The notes beneath the pieces are model-generated. The model ran no database searches. It was not told the DNA's origin and saw only the letters and a program-made list of their open reading frames with translations. From NCBI GenBank assembly GCA_023379005.1, contig JAMCTG010000005.1:1-64000 (forward strand): a stretch of DNA of 64,000 nt, in the 5' to 3' direction. The DNA comes from Candidatus Babelota bacterium. Its GTDB lineage: Bacteria > Babelota > Babeliae > Babelales > Babelaceae. Every line of letters begins with the position of its first letter. The first letter of the stretch is position 1. Below, piece by piece: positions 35,068-44,078 of this stretch. The translations under genes and the position numbers were made by a program.

Positions 35068-36270
35068 TTAAAATTGCAACTTATGTACAAGTTCTTGCCA
35101 ATTTTTACCCGGAATCAGAAATCCTGGAACTGCTTTCCGAGAATCTGCACCAGTCCAGGTACCCCCGAGTGGTTCACCATATAATGATAAATATCCCCAA
35201 TATGCGCAAGCCTGACTTTCAATTGCTTGATTATTAAGTCCGATATCATTCATAGAAATTATTTTTATGCTCGGTAAACGATTTTGTAACCAATTCATTA
35301 ATGTCTTATTATACGCTCCTCCACCACAAATAATTATTGTAGAGAGATTGTACCCTTTTCCAATGATCCAATTTTCGTAAGCACGTGCAATACTTTCAAC
35401 TGTCAACATTGTTAATGTTGCAATCATATCATCATCCTTATTGACAAACATATGATTGATCTTTGAAAAATTAAAATCATCTCTGCCTGTTGATTTTGGA
35501 GGTGATAACGAAAAAAATTTATGCTCAAGTAATTGTTGAAGAACATCAGGAATAATTTTTCCTCGAAGTGCAAAACTTCCATCAGGATCAAATAAATGAA
35601 TTCCATCTGTCACTCGAGCAACTGCTGCATCAATATACATATTGCCTGGCCCTGTATCAAAACCAATCATTTGTCCATCATCACACAAATAAGTAAAATT
35701 GCTTATTCCGCCAATATTATGAATTGCAATTCCATTCTTCAAATGCTTATAAGAACTAATTAATAATTTATGAAAAATTGGAACCAAAGGTGCTCCTTGT
35801 CCGCCAGCTGCCAAATCACCCTTTCTAAAGTTATAAACAGTGCTAATTCCTGTTTTGTAAGCGACTAAACTCGGATCACCAAGTTGCTCTGTTGTTCCAT
35901 CATATGGATAATGTGCAACAGTTTGACCATGTAATGCGATCAGATCAATATTGTCCTTTTTTTCATCAATTAATTTTGCAATTATTTCAGCAAAACACAA
36001 ACCTATATCATGATCTAATTGCAAGATTTCATGAAGAGTCATTTTATAATTTTCTTTTTGAAGTTCTAATACTCGATTTCTTAATTCTTTAGGATATGGA
36101 TAAGATTCAAACCATTCGAACTTGAATGATTCTTTATCAATTAATAAGCACGACATGTCAATTCCATCACATGAAGTGCCTGTCATAACACCGATAATTC
36201 TTAAAGGTTTTGAATAGGTTACAAAAAAAATTGTAGCTATAACCAAAAAAATACTTTTTATTTTATACAT
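35068..36270 (-). CDS. anmK: Anhydro-N-acetylmuramic acid kinase with N-terminal signal-like segment
   Basis: AnmK uses ATP and water to open and phosphorylate 1,6-anhydroMurNAc to MurNAc-6-phosphate in peptidoglycan recycling. The 400-residue protein has the N-terminal phosphate loop GVMTGTSCDGID (27-38), LHGQTVAHYP, IHNIGGISNFTYL, GFDTGPGNMYID and IICGGGAYN, all standard for AnmK. Unusually, 20 residues precede the core (MYKIKSIFLVIATIFFVTYS) that look like a signal peptide or membrane anchor. The usual enzyme is cytosolic and starts right at the loop. No alternative start codon inside the core is obvious, so export or anchoring is likely, but ATP supply outside the cytosol is a problem. 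Confidence 0.9.
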   Translation of the reverse strand: MYKIKSIFLVIATIFFVTYSKPLRIIGVMTGTSCDGIDMSCLLIDKESFKFEWFESYPYPKELRNRVLELQKENYKMTLHEILQLDHDIGLCFAEIIAKLIDEKKDNIDLIALHGQTVAHYPYDGTTEQLGDPSLVAYKTGISTVYNFRKGDLAAGGQGAPLVPIFHKLLISSYKHLKNGIAIHNIGGISNFTYLCDDGQMIGFDTGPGNMYIDAAVARVTDGIHLFDPDGSFALRGKIIPDVLQQLLEHKFFSLSPPKSTGRDDFNFSKINHMFVNKDDDMIATLTMLTVESIARAYENWIIGKGYNLSTIIICGGGAYNKTLMNWLQNRLPSIKIISMNDIGLNNQAIESQACAYWGYLSLYGEPLGGTWTGADSRKAVPGFLIPGKNWQELVHKLQF

Positions 36271-36353
36271 TTATTTTTTCTCAAAACTGAAAATGAAAAC
36301 AATTTATGTATATCAGATATCAATTGAAAATATAAATATTTAAAGTCAAAAAT

Positions 36354-36427
36354 TGTGCCCGACAGGGATCGAACCTGCGGCCTGCAGATTAGGAATCTAC
36401 CGCTCTATCCTACTGAGCTACGGGCAC
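36354..36427 (-). tRNA. tRNA-Arg (CCU anticodon)
   Basis: On the minus strand a 74-nt cloverleaf folds with acceptor GTGCCCG/CGGGCAC, D-loop AGTAGGAT, anticodon loop TTCCTAA (anticodon CCT) and T-loop TTCGATC. Discriminator A is not followed by an encoded CCA, so CCA must be added after transcription. It lies 7 bp from another tRNA-Arg, and the two were probably transcribed together. Confidence 0.95.
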
Positions 36428-36434
36428 AAGATTG

Positions 36435-36510
<76 letters not shown>

Positions 36511-36525
36511 AAATACAAATTAATT

Positions 36526-37260
36526 TTAACTAATTCGTTTGAAGTACGCCAAAAATTCTTTATTTCCAGTTGATCCTAAAATTGGTGATTCTATCACTCC
36601 AATAAGTTCAAACCCATGTTGAACAATTTGAGATGTAACATTATTTACAATTATTTTGTGTAATATTGGATCTCTAATTATCCCACCCTTTCCAACTTCG
36701 TTTTTTCCAGCTTCGAATTGGGGTTTAATTAAAGTTATAAGTTGTCCATGATGTTTTAAGACAGATTTAACTGCATCCATTACTTTTAAAATTGAGATGA
36801 AAGACAAATCCAAAGTAACAAGATCAACCTTTTCACCAACATCTTTTAAATTTCGCAAATTCGTTTTTTCTAAAATTACAACTCTAGAATCATGTCGAAT
36901 TTTTTCGTGCACTTGTCCATAACCAACATCAACACCATAAATTTTTGAAGCACCAGCTTGTAATAAACAATCAGCAAATCCGCCAGTTGAAAGTCCTGCA
37001 TCTAAAACCACAAGGCCTTTTACATCAATGTTAAAATGATCTAATGCTTCTTGTAATTTCAAACCAGCTCTGGAGACAAATCTAGGTTGTTCGACATTTA
37101 ATGTTATTTCAACCTGAGCATCAATTACTTGGCCAGGTTTGTTGATTACATGACCATCAACTGAAACTTTATTTTGCATAATAAAGCTTTGAATTTGAGT
37201 TCTGCTGTATTGTGGATATTTTTCTTGAACTAAAATATCCAGTCTTTTTTTTTCTTTCAT
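36526..37260 (-). CDS. tlyA: TlyA family rRNA 2'-O-methyltransferase
   Basis: The 244-residue protein has an N-terminal S4 RNA-binding domain (RLDILVQEKYPQYSRTQIQSFI, VSVDGHVINKPGQ) and a FtsJ/RrmJ-like methyltransferase core. The SAM-binding loop is VLDAGLSTGGFADCLLQAGA, with LVTLDLSFIS, a catalytic Lys region LITLIKPQFEAG and GSTGNKEFLAYF at the end. This order is the TlyA (haemolysin A) type, which methylates 16S and/or 23S rRNA. It is 8 bp after the HtrA gene and upstream of the two tRNA-Arg genes. Confidence 0.93.
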   Translation of the reverse strand: MKEKKRLDILVQEKYPQYSRTQIQSFIMQNKVSVDGHVINKPGQVIDAQVEITLNVEQPRFVSRAGLKLQEALDHFNIDVKGLVVLDAGLSTGGFADCLLQAGASKIYGVDVGYGQVHEKIRHDSRVVILEKTNLRNLKDVGEKVDLVTLDLSFISILKVMDAVKSVLKHHGQLITLIKPQFEAGKNEVGKGGIIRDPILHKIIVNNVTSQIVQHGFELIGVIESPILGSTGNKEFLAYFKRIS

Positions 37261-37267
37261 ATTTTTT

Positions 37268-38878
37268 TTATGCTGCTTTATGATCTTTAGGCATTAACGG
37301 CTGTAATGTTTTGCTTACCGGATAAAAATATGTTGCTGACAATTTTTTTTCATCTTTTAACATTTGATCAAAATTTAAAACAGTAAATACATGTTCACTT
37401 GTTTTAATTGTCAGATTGCCAGTAGATGAACTTCTTTTTATTGCTTTTCTTACGTCATCTAATGTTTCAATTTTTTGTCCATTGATTTCACTCAAAATGC
37501 CTCCGACCGCCAGTGCACGAGATCTCAAAGCTTCAGAATCTGGAAAAATATGTGTGATTGCAACTGCAGGAGTAGCTTGATTTTTAGGATCTGCAAAACG
37601 AGCAAGTTCTGGCGAAACTTTTACCAATAATGGTAAATGGTTTAAAGAAAGTTGCATTAAAACCATACCACCTAATATTTCATAATCAATATCTTCATAG
37701 CCTGGGAAAATTCTTCCAATTCCAGTTTTAACTTGTTCAAATTTAAATTTAATTTTATGTTTTTTACCATTTCTATACACCAGAAGATTTATATCATCTC
37801 CCAATGCTAGTCTGGATAAATATGAAACAATAGACAATTTATCTTCGCTTCCTGGTACTGTTACATCTCCAAAAATATCAATTGTATGACCATTAATTGC
37901 ATAAATCATATCACCACTTAGAATTCCAGCTTTTTGTAATGGACTTCCTTTAATTGTTTCAACAACATATAAGCCACCTGGTTGTGGATTACCTAAATAA
38001 TTTATTAGTTCTTCACTTGCATTATTGTATAAGATTCCAAGATATGGTCTTCTTAATAATTTTATTGAGCCATTTTCCGGCATTTGTTCTATTTGTTTTA
38101 AAAATAATTTAACTTCATTGCTAGGAATGATATAACCAACATTTTGCGCTTCCATAATTCCTGCTGAATTAACACCAATTACCTCACCTTGGCAATTCAA
38201 TGATGGTCCACCAGAATTTCCAGGATTGATAGGTGCACTAATTTGAATCATATGCATTTCGCGGCCTGATACTACGCCAGTTGTACTTTTCAACGATTGT
38301 TGGCCAAGTGGGTAACCAAGAGCCATAATTTCATCAGCTCTATGAACCGAATCTGAATCACCAAGTGTTAAGTGCGAAATTTTGCCCAAACCTTTTTTAA
38401 TTTCTTGTAATTCTTTGTCTTGAAGTTGAAGAACAGCCAAATCTCTTTCAGGGCTAATTCCTACAACTTGAACTGTAAATCTTTTTTTACCAAAAGATGG
38501 AATTTGAATATAAATTGCTTTTGCTTGGTCAATAACATGTGCATTTGTAATCAATTTGTCTTCACTAATAAAAAACCCAGAACCTGTCGCCTCATATTGA
38601 TTAGGTGACTTATAAGGTTCTAATAAATTAATTTGTGCCATATGTGCAAAAATTTGTACAACAGTGTCTTTAACCTTAGGTTGCAAACATGCCCAAGAAC
38701 GAACAATGTCACTATTTTCTTCAGATGTTTTTTCTGTCTTTGAAAGTTTGGAAGTTAATAATTCTAGTTTTTCATTTAAAGATCTAACATCAGTATTCAT
38801 TTTGTTGTGATATATAAAACCGACACCTAAAAAAAATAATAAAACTGATAAACCCAAAGCTTTTTTGTATAAGATCAT
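37268..38878 (-). CDS. HtrA/Deg-family serine protease with two PDZ domains
   Basis: The 536-residue protein has one N-terminal membrane segment (about 8-23) and a short coiled linker. A trypsin-like domain follows with triad His114 (TNAHVID), Asp146 (ERDLAVL) and Ser222 (NPGNSGGP). It ends with two PDZ modules (about 265-360, PYLGI...GDMIYAINGHTI, and about 400-500, LAVGGILSEINGQKI). DegP/DegS-type proteases control the quality of periplasmic proteins. An insertion between the PDZ domains (about 360-405) is longer than I expect. The AUG is at 38878, with AAGGTG just upstream. It is probably co-transcribed with tlyA. Confidence 0.93.
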   Translation of the reverse strand: MILYKKALGLSVLLFFLGVGFIYHNKMNTDVRSLNEKLELLTSKLSKTEKTSEENSDIVRSWACLQPKVKDTVVQIFAHMAQINLLEPYKSPNQYEATGSGFFISEDKLITNAHVIDQAKAIYIQIPSFGKKRFTVQVVGISPERDLAVLQLQDKELQEIKKGLGKISHLTLGDSDSVHRADEIMALGYPLGQQSLKSTTGVVSGREMHMIQISAPINPGNSGGPSLNCQGEVIGVNSAGIMEAQNVGYIIPSNEVKLFLKQIEQMPENGSIKLLRRPYLGILYNNASEELINYLGNPQPGGLYVVETIKGSPLQKAGILSGDMIYAINGHTIDIFGDVTVPGSEDKLSIVSYLSRLALGDDINLLVYRNGKKHKIKFKFEQVKTGIGRIFPGYEDIDYEILGGMVLMQLSLNHLPLLVKVSPELARFADPKNQATPAVAITHIFPDSEALRSRALAVGGILSEINGQKIETLDDVRKAIKRSSSTGNLTIKTSEHVFTVLNFDQMLKDEKKLSATYFYPVSKTLQPLMPKDHKAA

Positions 38879-38966
38879 TTTTCACCTTAAATTTAATAAC
38901 TCGTAATTTTATTTAAGTTTACAGAATATAAAAAAACTATCTATAGGTAAACTAACCCTTAGGGAT

Positions 38967-38995
38967 TTGATGAATTTTTCTTATTAGACTACAAT
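38967..38995 (+). promoter_or_regulatory. Promoter of glyQS
   Basis: TTGATG (38967-38972) and TACAAT (38990-38995) are separated by exactly 17 bp, with transcription expected near 39002. The AGGAG site at 39016-39020 and the ATG at 39031 follow. Each hexamer is one or two mismatches from consensus. Confidence 0.65.
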
Positions 38996-39030
38996 GAATA
39001 AGTGTTTCATATTTCAGGAGTCTAGACAAA

Positions 39031-40338
39031 ATGGCAGTAAATTCCCAAGCTACTTTAGAAAAATTAGTTTCATTGTGTAAAAGAAGAGGCTTTGTTTACC
39101 AATCAGCCGAAATTTATGGCGGCCTTAATGGGGTATATGATTTTGGTCCTCTTGGTACACTTTTAAAACAAAATATAAGAAAAGCTTGGACAAATTCATT
39201 ACTTAATTTAGATCTTGATATTCTTTTTATGGAAGGTGCAATTTTGGCGCCTGAAAAAGTTTGGCAAGCTTCAGGCCATCTTGAAAATTTTCATGACCCT
39301 ATGGTCGACTGCATGGTATGTAAACATCGTTATAGAGCAGATGATATTGATCTACAAAAACCATGTCCTCATTGTGGCAATAAACAATGGACTGAAGTTA
39401 GAGATTTTAATTTAATGTTTAAAACCCAACTTGGTGCTGCAAGTACTTCAGTTGCATATTTAAGACCAGAAACTGCTCAATCTATTTTTATAAATTTTAA
39501 AAATATAATTTCTAGTAATAGAGTAAAAATTCCATTTGGTATTGCACAAATAGGTAAAGCATTTAGAAACGAAATTACACCAAAACAATTCCTTTTTAGA
39601 ATGCGTGAATTTGAACAAATGGAAATAGAATGGTTTTGCAAAGAAGAAGAAGCCATGAAGTTCTTTGATATGTGGTGCAAAGAAAGAATAAATTTTTATA
39701 AAAAAATTGGTTTAAACACAGAAAACATTCACTTGAGAGCTCACGAAAAAACAGAACTTTCTCACTATTCAAGCGCAACATCAGATGTTGAATATCAATT
39801 CCCATTTGGTTGGAAAGAACTTGAAGGTATTGCTTATCGAGGAAATTTTGATTTATCTCAACATATGAAATTTTCTGGAAAAGATTTAAGCGTATATGAT
39901 GAACAAACTAAAACTTCATACGTTCCTCATGTAGTTGAATGTTCAGTTGGTGTAGATAGATTATTTTTAACATTATTATTCGATTCTTATCATGAAGATA
40001 CTGTCGAAGGTGAAACTCGTATTGTTTTAAAATTCGATCCTAAAATAGCACCAATTAAAGCAGCTTTTATGCCATTGTCTAAGGAATTAAATCCAAAAAT
40101 GGAAGCTATTTATAAAGAAATTAAAAAATTAGGATACGAAGTAACATTTGACGATTCAGGTTCCATCGGCAAACGCTATAGAAGACAAGATGAAATCGGT
40201 ACTCCTGTCTGTTTAACTTATGATTTTGATTCTGAAAAAGATAATTCAGTTACTGTAAGAGACAGAGATACTATGAAACAAGAAAGAATCAAAATTGATT
40301 CTATAAATAGTTATTTAAAAAAAATAATAGAAAAATAA
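39031..40338 (+). CDS. glyQS: Glycyl-tRNA synthetase (single-chain, dimeric type)
   Basis: This class II synthetase charges tRNA-Gly. The 435-residue protein is the eukaryote/archaeon-like alpha2 type also found in many bacteria, not the alpha2beta2 type. The N-terminus has GGLNGVYDFGPLG, a zinc-binding-like CMVC...CPHCG insertion and motif 2 FRNEITP followed by EFEQMEIEWF. Motif 3 is VECSVGVDRLFL, and the C-terminal anticodon-binding domain includes FDDSGSIGKRYRRQDEIGTP. Length fits the shorter bacterial members. The ATG has AGGAG 10 nt upstream. The next gene starts 7 bp after its stop. Confidence 0.96.
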   Translation: MAVNSQATLEKLVSLCKRRGFVYQSAEIYGGLNGVYDFGPLGTLLKQNIRKAWTNSLLNLDLDILFMEGAILAPEKVWQASGHLENFHDPMVDCMVCKHRYRADDIDLQKPCPHCGNKQWTEVRDFNLMFKTQLGAASTSVAYLRPETAQSIFINFKNIISSNRVKIPFGIAQIGKAFRNEITPKQFLFRMREFEQMEIEWFCKEEEAMKFFDMWCKERINFYKKIGLNTENIHLRAHEKTELSHYSSATSDVEYQFPFGWKELEGIAYRGNFDLSQHMKFSGKDLSVYDEQTKTSYVPHVVECSVGVDRLFLTLLFDSYHEDTVEGETRIVLKFDPKIAPIKAAFMPLSKELNPKMEAIYKEIKKLGYEVTFDDSGSIGKRYRRQDEIGTPVCLTYDFDSEKDNSVTVRDRDTMKQERIKIDSINSYLKKIIEK

Positions 40339-40345
40339 AAGTTTA

Positions 40346-40909
40346 ATGAAACAAATTTATAACTGGGCATCTAAACAAGTTCACACAAAATATGCAACAC
40401 CTATATTTGCTTTATTGTCTTTTATTGAAGGTTTTTTTTTCGTTCCATTAACTGCTCTTTTCGTTTTATATGGAATAGAAAAACCTAAACATTCTTTTTT
40501 CTTTGCAACATTAGCAATTATCATCACTGTTATCGGCGGAATTATTGGTTATTTAATTGGACACTGTACTTGGCATTATTGTGGACATTGGATAAATTTA
40601 TTTATTTCTTCCGAAAAATTAGACAATTTTATTGTCACTTACAAAGCAAATCAAAATTGGACAATTTTTCTTTTTACACTTTTTCCATTCCCTTTTAAAG
40701 CAATTACAATTGCATGTGGTTTTTTTAGATTACCGCTTCTAAAACTATTAGTTGTGTCACTAATTGGAAGATCAATCAGATTTTACAGTTTAGCTATTGC
40801 AACATTTTATTTTGGACAAACATTTTCTCGCATTATTAATGAATATTTTTATATGATTTTATCCGCCGGAATCGCAGCTTTTGGCATTTTTTTCTGGGTA
40901 ATTAGTTAA
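40346..40909 (+). CDS. VTT/DedA-like (YqaA-type) inner-membrane protein
   Basis: The 187-residue polytopic protein has about five hydrophobic segments. It has the pattern of small SNARE-associated/VTT proteins: an early FIEGFFFVPLTALFVLYG, a re-entrant-like GGIIGYLIGHCTWHYCGHW, a later LFTLFPFPFKAITIACGFFRLPL and an Arg-containing helix LIGRSIRFYSLAI. Family members act as lipid scramblases or flippases or in membrane homeostasis; the exact role here is unknown. It starts 7 bp after glyQS and is surely co-transcribed. Confidence 0.8.
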   Translation: MKQIYNWASKQVHTKYATPIFALLSFIEGFFFVPLTALFVLYGIEKPKHSFFFATLAIIITVIGGIIGYLIGHCTWHYCGHWINLFISSEKLDNFIVTYKANQNWTIFLFTLFPFPFKAITIACGFFRLPLLKLLVVSLIGRSIRFYSLAIATFYFGQTFSRIINEYFYMILSAGIAAFGIFFWVIS

Positions 40910-40930
40910 TAAGGCTTGCCTTTAGGCTGT

Positions 40931-40959
40931 TTGACAAACCCCGCTCTTTGGGGGATAAT
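40931..40959 (+). promoter_or_regulatory. Strong promoter of kup
   Basis: A perfect TTGACA (40931-40936) and GATAAT (40954-40959) with a 17-bp spacer lie 39 bp upstream of the kup ATG. The spacer contains CCCC-GCTCTTT-GGGG, a small hairpin that may instead be read as a weak terminator for the previous gene since TTTTTT follows. The two readings are not exclusive. Confidence 0.7.
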
Positions 40960-40997
40960 TTTTTCAATAGCCTTGGTTAAGGTAAAAAGATTCAGTC

Positions 40998-42803
40998 ATG
41001 TTAGCGCATTTAAAATATGTGATTAAATCACTAGGCATAGTTTTGGGCGATATTGGCACCAGCCCAATCTATACGCTGTCAGTAATTTTTACTCAGATTC
41101 ATCCTACATTGCCAAATGTTTTAGGTGTTCTATCTTTAATTGTTTGGACATTAATTATGCTTGTAACCGTGCAATATGCATGGTTGGCAATGTCTATAAG
41201 CCATAAGGGCGAGGGTGGAACAATAGTCTTAAAAGAATCATTAATTCCAAATTTAACCACAAAGCAACAAGTTGCTATTGCTACTTTTTTGTCTTTTATT
41301 GGTATATCTTTTTTTATTGGAGATGGGGTTATAACACCTGCAATTAGTATTTTAAGTGCTGTTGAAGGGTTAGAGCTAATTCCTGCTTTTATGAATATTA
41401 GACAAGAAATTATAATTTTTATTTCTTGTATGATAACAATTTGGCTGTTTTCTATACAAAAAAAAGGCACGGAAACTGTTTCATCTACTTTTGGTCCGGT
41501 TATGTTAGTTTGGTTTCTTTGTTTAGGAATTTCTGGTCTATCAATGGTTATAAAAGCTCCGGATATATTACGAGCAATTAATCCATATTATGGCATCAAA
41601 TTTCTTTTAGATTACAAATTCTTAGGATTTATTATTTTATCTAAAGTAATTTTGTGTGCCACAGGAGCTGAAGCATTATACACTGACATGGGCCATCTTG
41701 GTAGAAATCCGATAAGATCTGCTTGGGGCTTTGCGTTTGTTTGTTTGCTTTTTAATTATTTGGGTCAAGGAGTTTTTGTGTTACTGAATCCAGACACAAA
41801 AAGCATTTTTTATGAAATGGCTCTTTTTCAATTTTCCCACTTTTATACGATTTTTCTATTTTTAAGTATTTTTGCAACAATAATTGCTTCACAGGCTATG
41901 ATAAGCGGAATATTTTCTATTGTCTATCAAGGTATGACAACACAAATTATGCCAAAATTACATGTAGAATATACTTCACGAAGATTAATGTCACAAATTT
42001 ATATACCTTCTGTGAACTGGTTTTTGCTAAGCTTGGTTTTACTTTTAATTTTACATTTTAAATATTCTTATTTCCTGGCCAGTGCATATGGGCTAGCAGC
42101 AAGTATAACAATGACAATAACAGCGATACTTTTAACATGGCAATTCTGGGTTAAAAAGGATAAAATTAAATTACCTATCTCAATTGTGATTACATTTATC
42201 AATGTAATGTTTTTGATTGCTAATACTTATAAAATCCCATTCGGGGCATATTGGTCAATATTTATTTCAATGATTCCTTTAATTATGATAATTATTTACA
42301 CTCTTGGGCAACGAAAACTTTATAAAGCATTAGGTCCACAATCACTACAAGATTTTGTTAAAGAATATAAATCGTTAACCTCTGAAGTTACAAAAATTGA
42401 AGGAACAGCAGTTTTTCTTTCCAAAAAAATTTCTACAATCCCTACTTATATAGCTCATACGATTTTTACAAATAATATAATTTATGAAGAAAATATTATT
42501 TTAAGAGTCACTACTCAAGATAGTCCATTTGGAATTTCTGCAAAATTTAAAGAAGACCTGGCTCCCGGATTAAGAGTTTTTGAAATTAAAATGGGGTATA
42601 TGGAAATAATGAATCTTGAAAAAATTTTATATGAGTCTGGAATAGATCCAAAAGTAATTTTTTATGGAATCGAAGAAATAAATACCAAATATATCATTTG
42701 GAAAATATTTACTTTAATAAAAAAATTAACTCCTTCTTTTGTGCAATTCTACAAACTTCCTGCAGATAAATTGCACGGTGTAATTGTTCGAGTAGAAATG
42801 TGA
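40998..42803 (+). CDS. kup: Kup-family potassium uptake permease
   Basis: Kup (TrkD) imports K+ with protons across the inner membrane. The 601-residue protein has about 12 transmembrane segments in the first 430 residues and a cytosolic C-terminal domain. Signature pieces are LGIVLGDIGTSPIYTL near the N-terminus, SHKGEGGTIVL, FFIGDGVITPAISILSAVEGLEL, CATGAEALYTDMGHLGRNPI and ASQAMISGIFSI. Length is a little under the 620-630 of E. coli Kup because of a shorter tail. It has its own promoter and a convergent neighbour that ends 3 bp after its stop. Confidence 0.96.
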   Translation: MLAHLKYVIKSLGIVLGDIGTSPIYTLSVIFTQIHPTLPNVLGVLSLIVWTLIMLVTVQYAWLAMSISHKGEGGTIVLKESLIPNLTTKQQVAIATFLSFIGISFFIGDGVITPAISILSAVEGLELIPAFMNIRQEIIIFISCMITIWLFSIQKKGTETVSSTFGPVMLVWFLCLGISGLSMVIKAPDILRAINPYYGIKFLLDYKFLGFIILSKVILCATGAEALYTDMGHLGRNPIRSAWGFAFVCLLFNYLGQGVFVLLNPDTKSIFYEMALFQFSHFYTIFLFLSIFATIIASQAMISGIFSIVYQGMTTQIMPKLHVEYTSRRLMSQIYIPSVNWFLLSLVLLLILHFKYSYFLASAYGLAASITMTITAILLTWQFWVKKDKIKLPISIVITFINVMFLIANTYKIPFGAYWSIFISMIPLIMIIIYTLGQRKLYKALGPQSLQDFVKEYKSLTSEVTKIEGTAVFLSKKISTIPTYIAHTIFTNNIIYEENIILRVTTQDSPFGISAKFKEDLAPGLRVFEIKMGYMEIMNLEKILYESGIDPKVIFYGIEEINTKYIIWKIFTLIKKLTPSFVQFYKLPADKLHGVIVRVEM

Positions 42804-42806
42804 TAA

Positions 42807-43439
42807 TTATCGTTTTTCACCAACTTTAGAAACTTTAATAATATTTTCTGGCTTGATATTATATTCTTTTATTAGTCCATAACCTGATTCAGTTTTAACA
42901 GCACTTACTTTTTTTCCATTAACAACAAAGCTAGTCAATCCAAGGCCTCTTCCTTTACCAGTTTGTGGTCTTAGAATTCCTTTCTTTGGTTCTGATGGAT
43001 TAAATGTTAAATAATAAGTATTAAAATATGGATCTTTTGCTTGCTCTTCGATAAAAGCAGGTTTTAAATAATATATATAGTCAGCAGATCTTGCAGGTTC
43101 TTCAAAAGTGTTAACCCAAGGATTTTTTTGAGCATCTTTACCCAACCAAATTGCCACCCATAAATTATTTAGTGTGTGAATTTTTCCAAATGGATAACCA
43201 ATATAATAAGTTGGTCCTTGAAATTTATCTAACTTTACACCAAAGAGAGGCTTATTACTGCCTTCAGCAAATACTTTTAAATAAATTGGATTTTTTTCTT
43301 TATTCATTAATTCAAAAATTCTTTGTTCACCCTTCATGTACGGATTTTTTGATTCCTTGAACCAAGATAAGATATTCATAGAAGTGCACAAATTAAAATA
43401 ACTGAAAATTAATATTAGGCTTAATATATATTTTTTCAT
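42807..43439 (-). CDS. Secreted protein, paralogous family flanking rplU (member 1)
   Basis: The 210-residue product has a signal peptide (MKKYILSLILIFSYFNLCTS) and a mature part with FELMNKEKNPIYLKVF, YYLKPAF and YYLTFNPSE. The C-terminal box reads LRPQTGKGRGLGL...TESGYGLIKEYNIKPENIIKV. The same landmarks in order occur in the products at 44079-44690 and 44719-45285. I know no named family for it. The mixed-strand composition suggests a beta-rich periplasmic or secreted domain. AAAAAGGG lies 5 nt before the ATG. Confidence 0.75.
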   Translation of the reverse strand: MKKYILSLILIFSYFNLCTSMNILSWFKESKNPYMKGEQRIFELMNKEKNPIYLKVFAEGSNKPLFGVKLDKFQGPTYYIGYPFGKIHTLNNLWVAIWLGKDAQKNPWVNTFEEPARSADYIYYLKPAFIEEQAKDPYFNTYYLTFNPSEPKKGILRPQTGKGRGLGLTSFVVNGKKVSAVKTESGYGLIKEYNIKPENIIKVSKVGEKR

Positions 43440-43512
43440 TTCATCCCTTTTTTAATTTGAGTGTGTCGCAAATTGTAGGTATGAATCAATAGTCAATGTT
43501 TAAAAATTTAAA

Positions 43513-43550
43513 CAAAAAAAATAACCACCGAGTTTAGATCGATGGTTATT
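43513..43550 (-). terminator. Rho-independent terminator of the rplU transcript
   Basis: On the minus strand a 12-bp stem (AATAACCA-T-CGA with TCG-G-TGGTTATT, one G-U pair) with a 7-nt loop is followed directly by a run of T. It lies about 70 bp after the rplU stop, beyond a truncated palindromic repeat, and separates rplU from the next secreted-protein gene. Confidence 0.85.
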
Positions 43551-43565
43551 AAATTTTTAAGATCC

Positions 43566-43615
43566 TTCGATACACCCGTCATTTTAATAAAATGCCGGGC
43601 ACTCAGGATGATTTT
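43566..43615 (+). repeat. Three-armed palindromic repeat, truncated copy 3
   Basis: The copy starts with TTCGATAC (43566-43573). Arm 1 is an extended hairpin, CCCG...CGGG enclosing CATTTTA/TAAAATG, and the first half of arm 2 (ACTCAGGATGATTTTT) follows. It is then cut off at the 3' end of rplU, so the closing strand is missing. The stop codon of rplU lies at its truncated end. Confidence 0.7.
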
Positions 43616-43618
43616 TCC

Positions 43619-43969
43619 TCAGATAGATTCAATTCTTACAACTGTTATTGCTTGTCTGTGTCCAATTTTACGAGCGTACTTTTTACGTCTCTTAAACTTG
43701 AAGGCAATAAGCTTTGGCCCCTTCATTTGTTTGACCACTTTAGCTTTAACAGCTGTTTTAAGATATGGCTGACCAATTTCTACTTGATCATCACCAAGTT
43801 TTCTTAAAAGAACCTCTTTAAATTCAACGTTATCGCCAGCTTTTGCATCAAGCTTTTCAATAGCAATTGTTTTGCCTTCTAATGCTTGATATTGCTTACC
43901 ACCAGTTTGGATGATAGCATACTTTTCAAAAGCCGCTGTAACCTTATCTGACTTTTGTTTTGGATTCAT
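43619..43969 (-). CDS. rplU: 50S ribosomal protein L21
   Basis: L21 binds 23S rRNA in the large subunit. The 116-residue protein has YAIIQTGGKQYQALEGKTI, the acidic turn LDAKAGDNVEF, and the C-terminal KRRKKYARKIGHRQAIT signature. An N-terminal extension of about 15 residues (MNPKQKSDKVTAAFEK) precedes the usual start. rpmA (L27), the usual next gene, is absent, and the neighbours are secreted proteins instead. A truncated palindromic repeat abuts the stop codon and a terminator follows. Confidence 0.96.
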   Translation of the reverse strand: MNPKQKSDKVTAAFEKYAIIQTGGKQYQALEGKTIAIEKLDAKAGDNVEFKEVLLRKLGDDQVEIGQPYLKTAVKAKVVKQMKGPKLIAFKFKRRKKYARKIGHRQAITVVRIESI

Positions 43970-44078
43970 GAAATACCACTTTCTTGATGATAATTTTTTG
44001 CTTTATATATAAAGTAATACTTCAATTTTAGCAGATATCCAAAATTTGTCTATAAGCTATTATAAAAATTAAGGCCTA

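Noticed and set aside
40937-40966. Riboswitch (such as a c-di-AMP type) upstream of kup
   Set aside because: The leader after the promoter is only about 30 bp, too short for such an aptamer.
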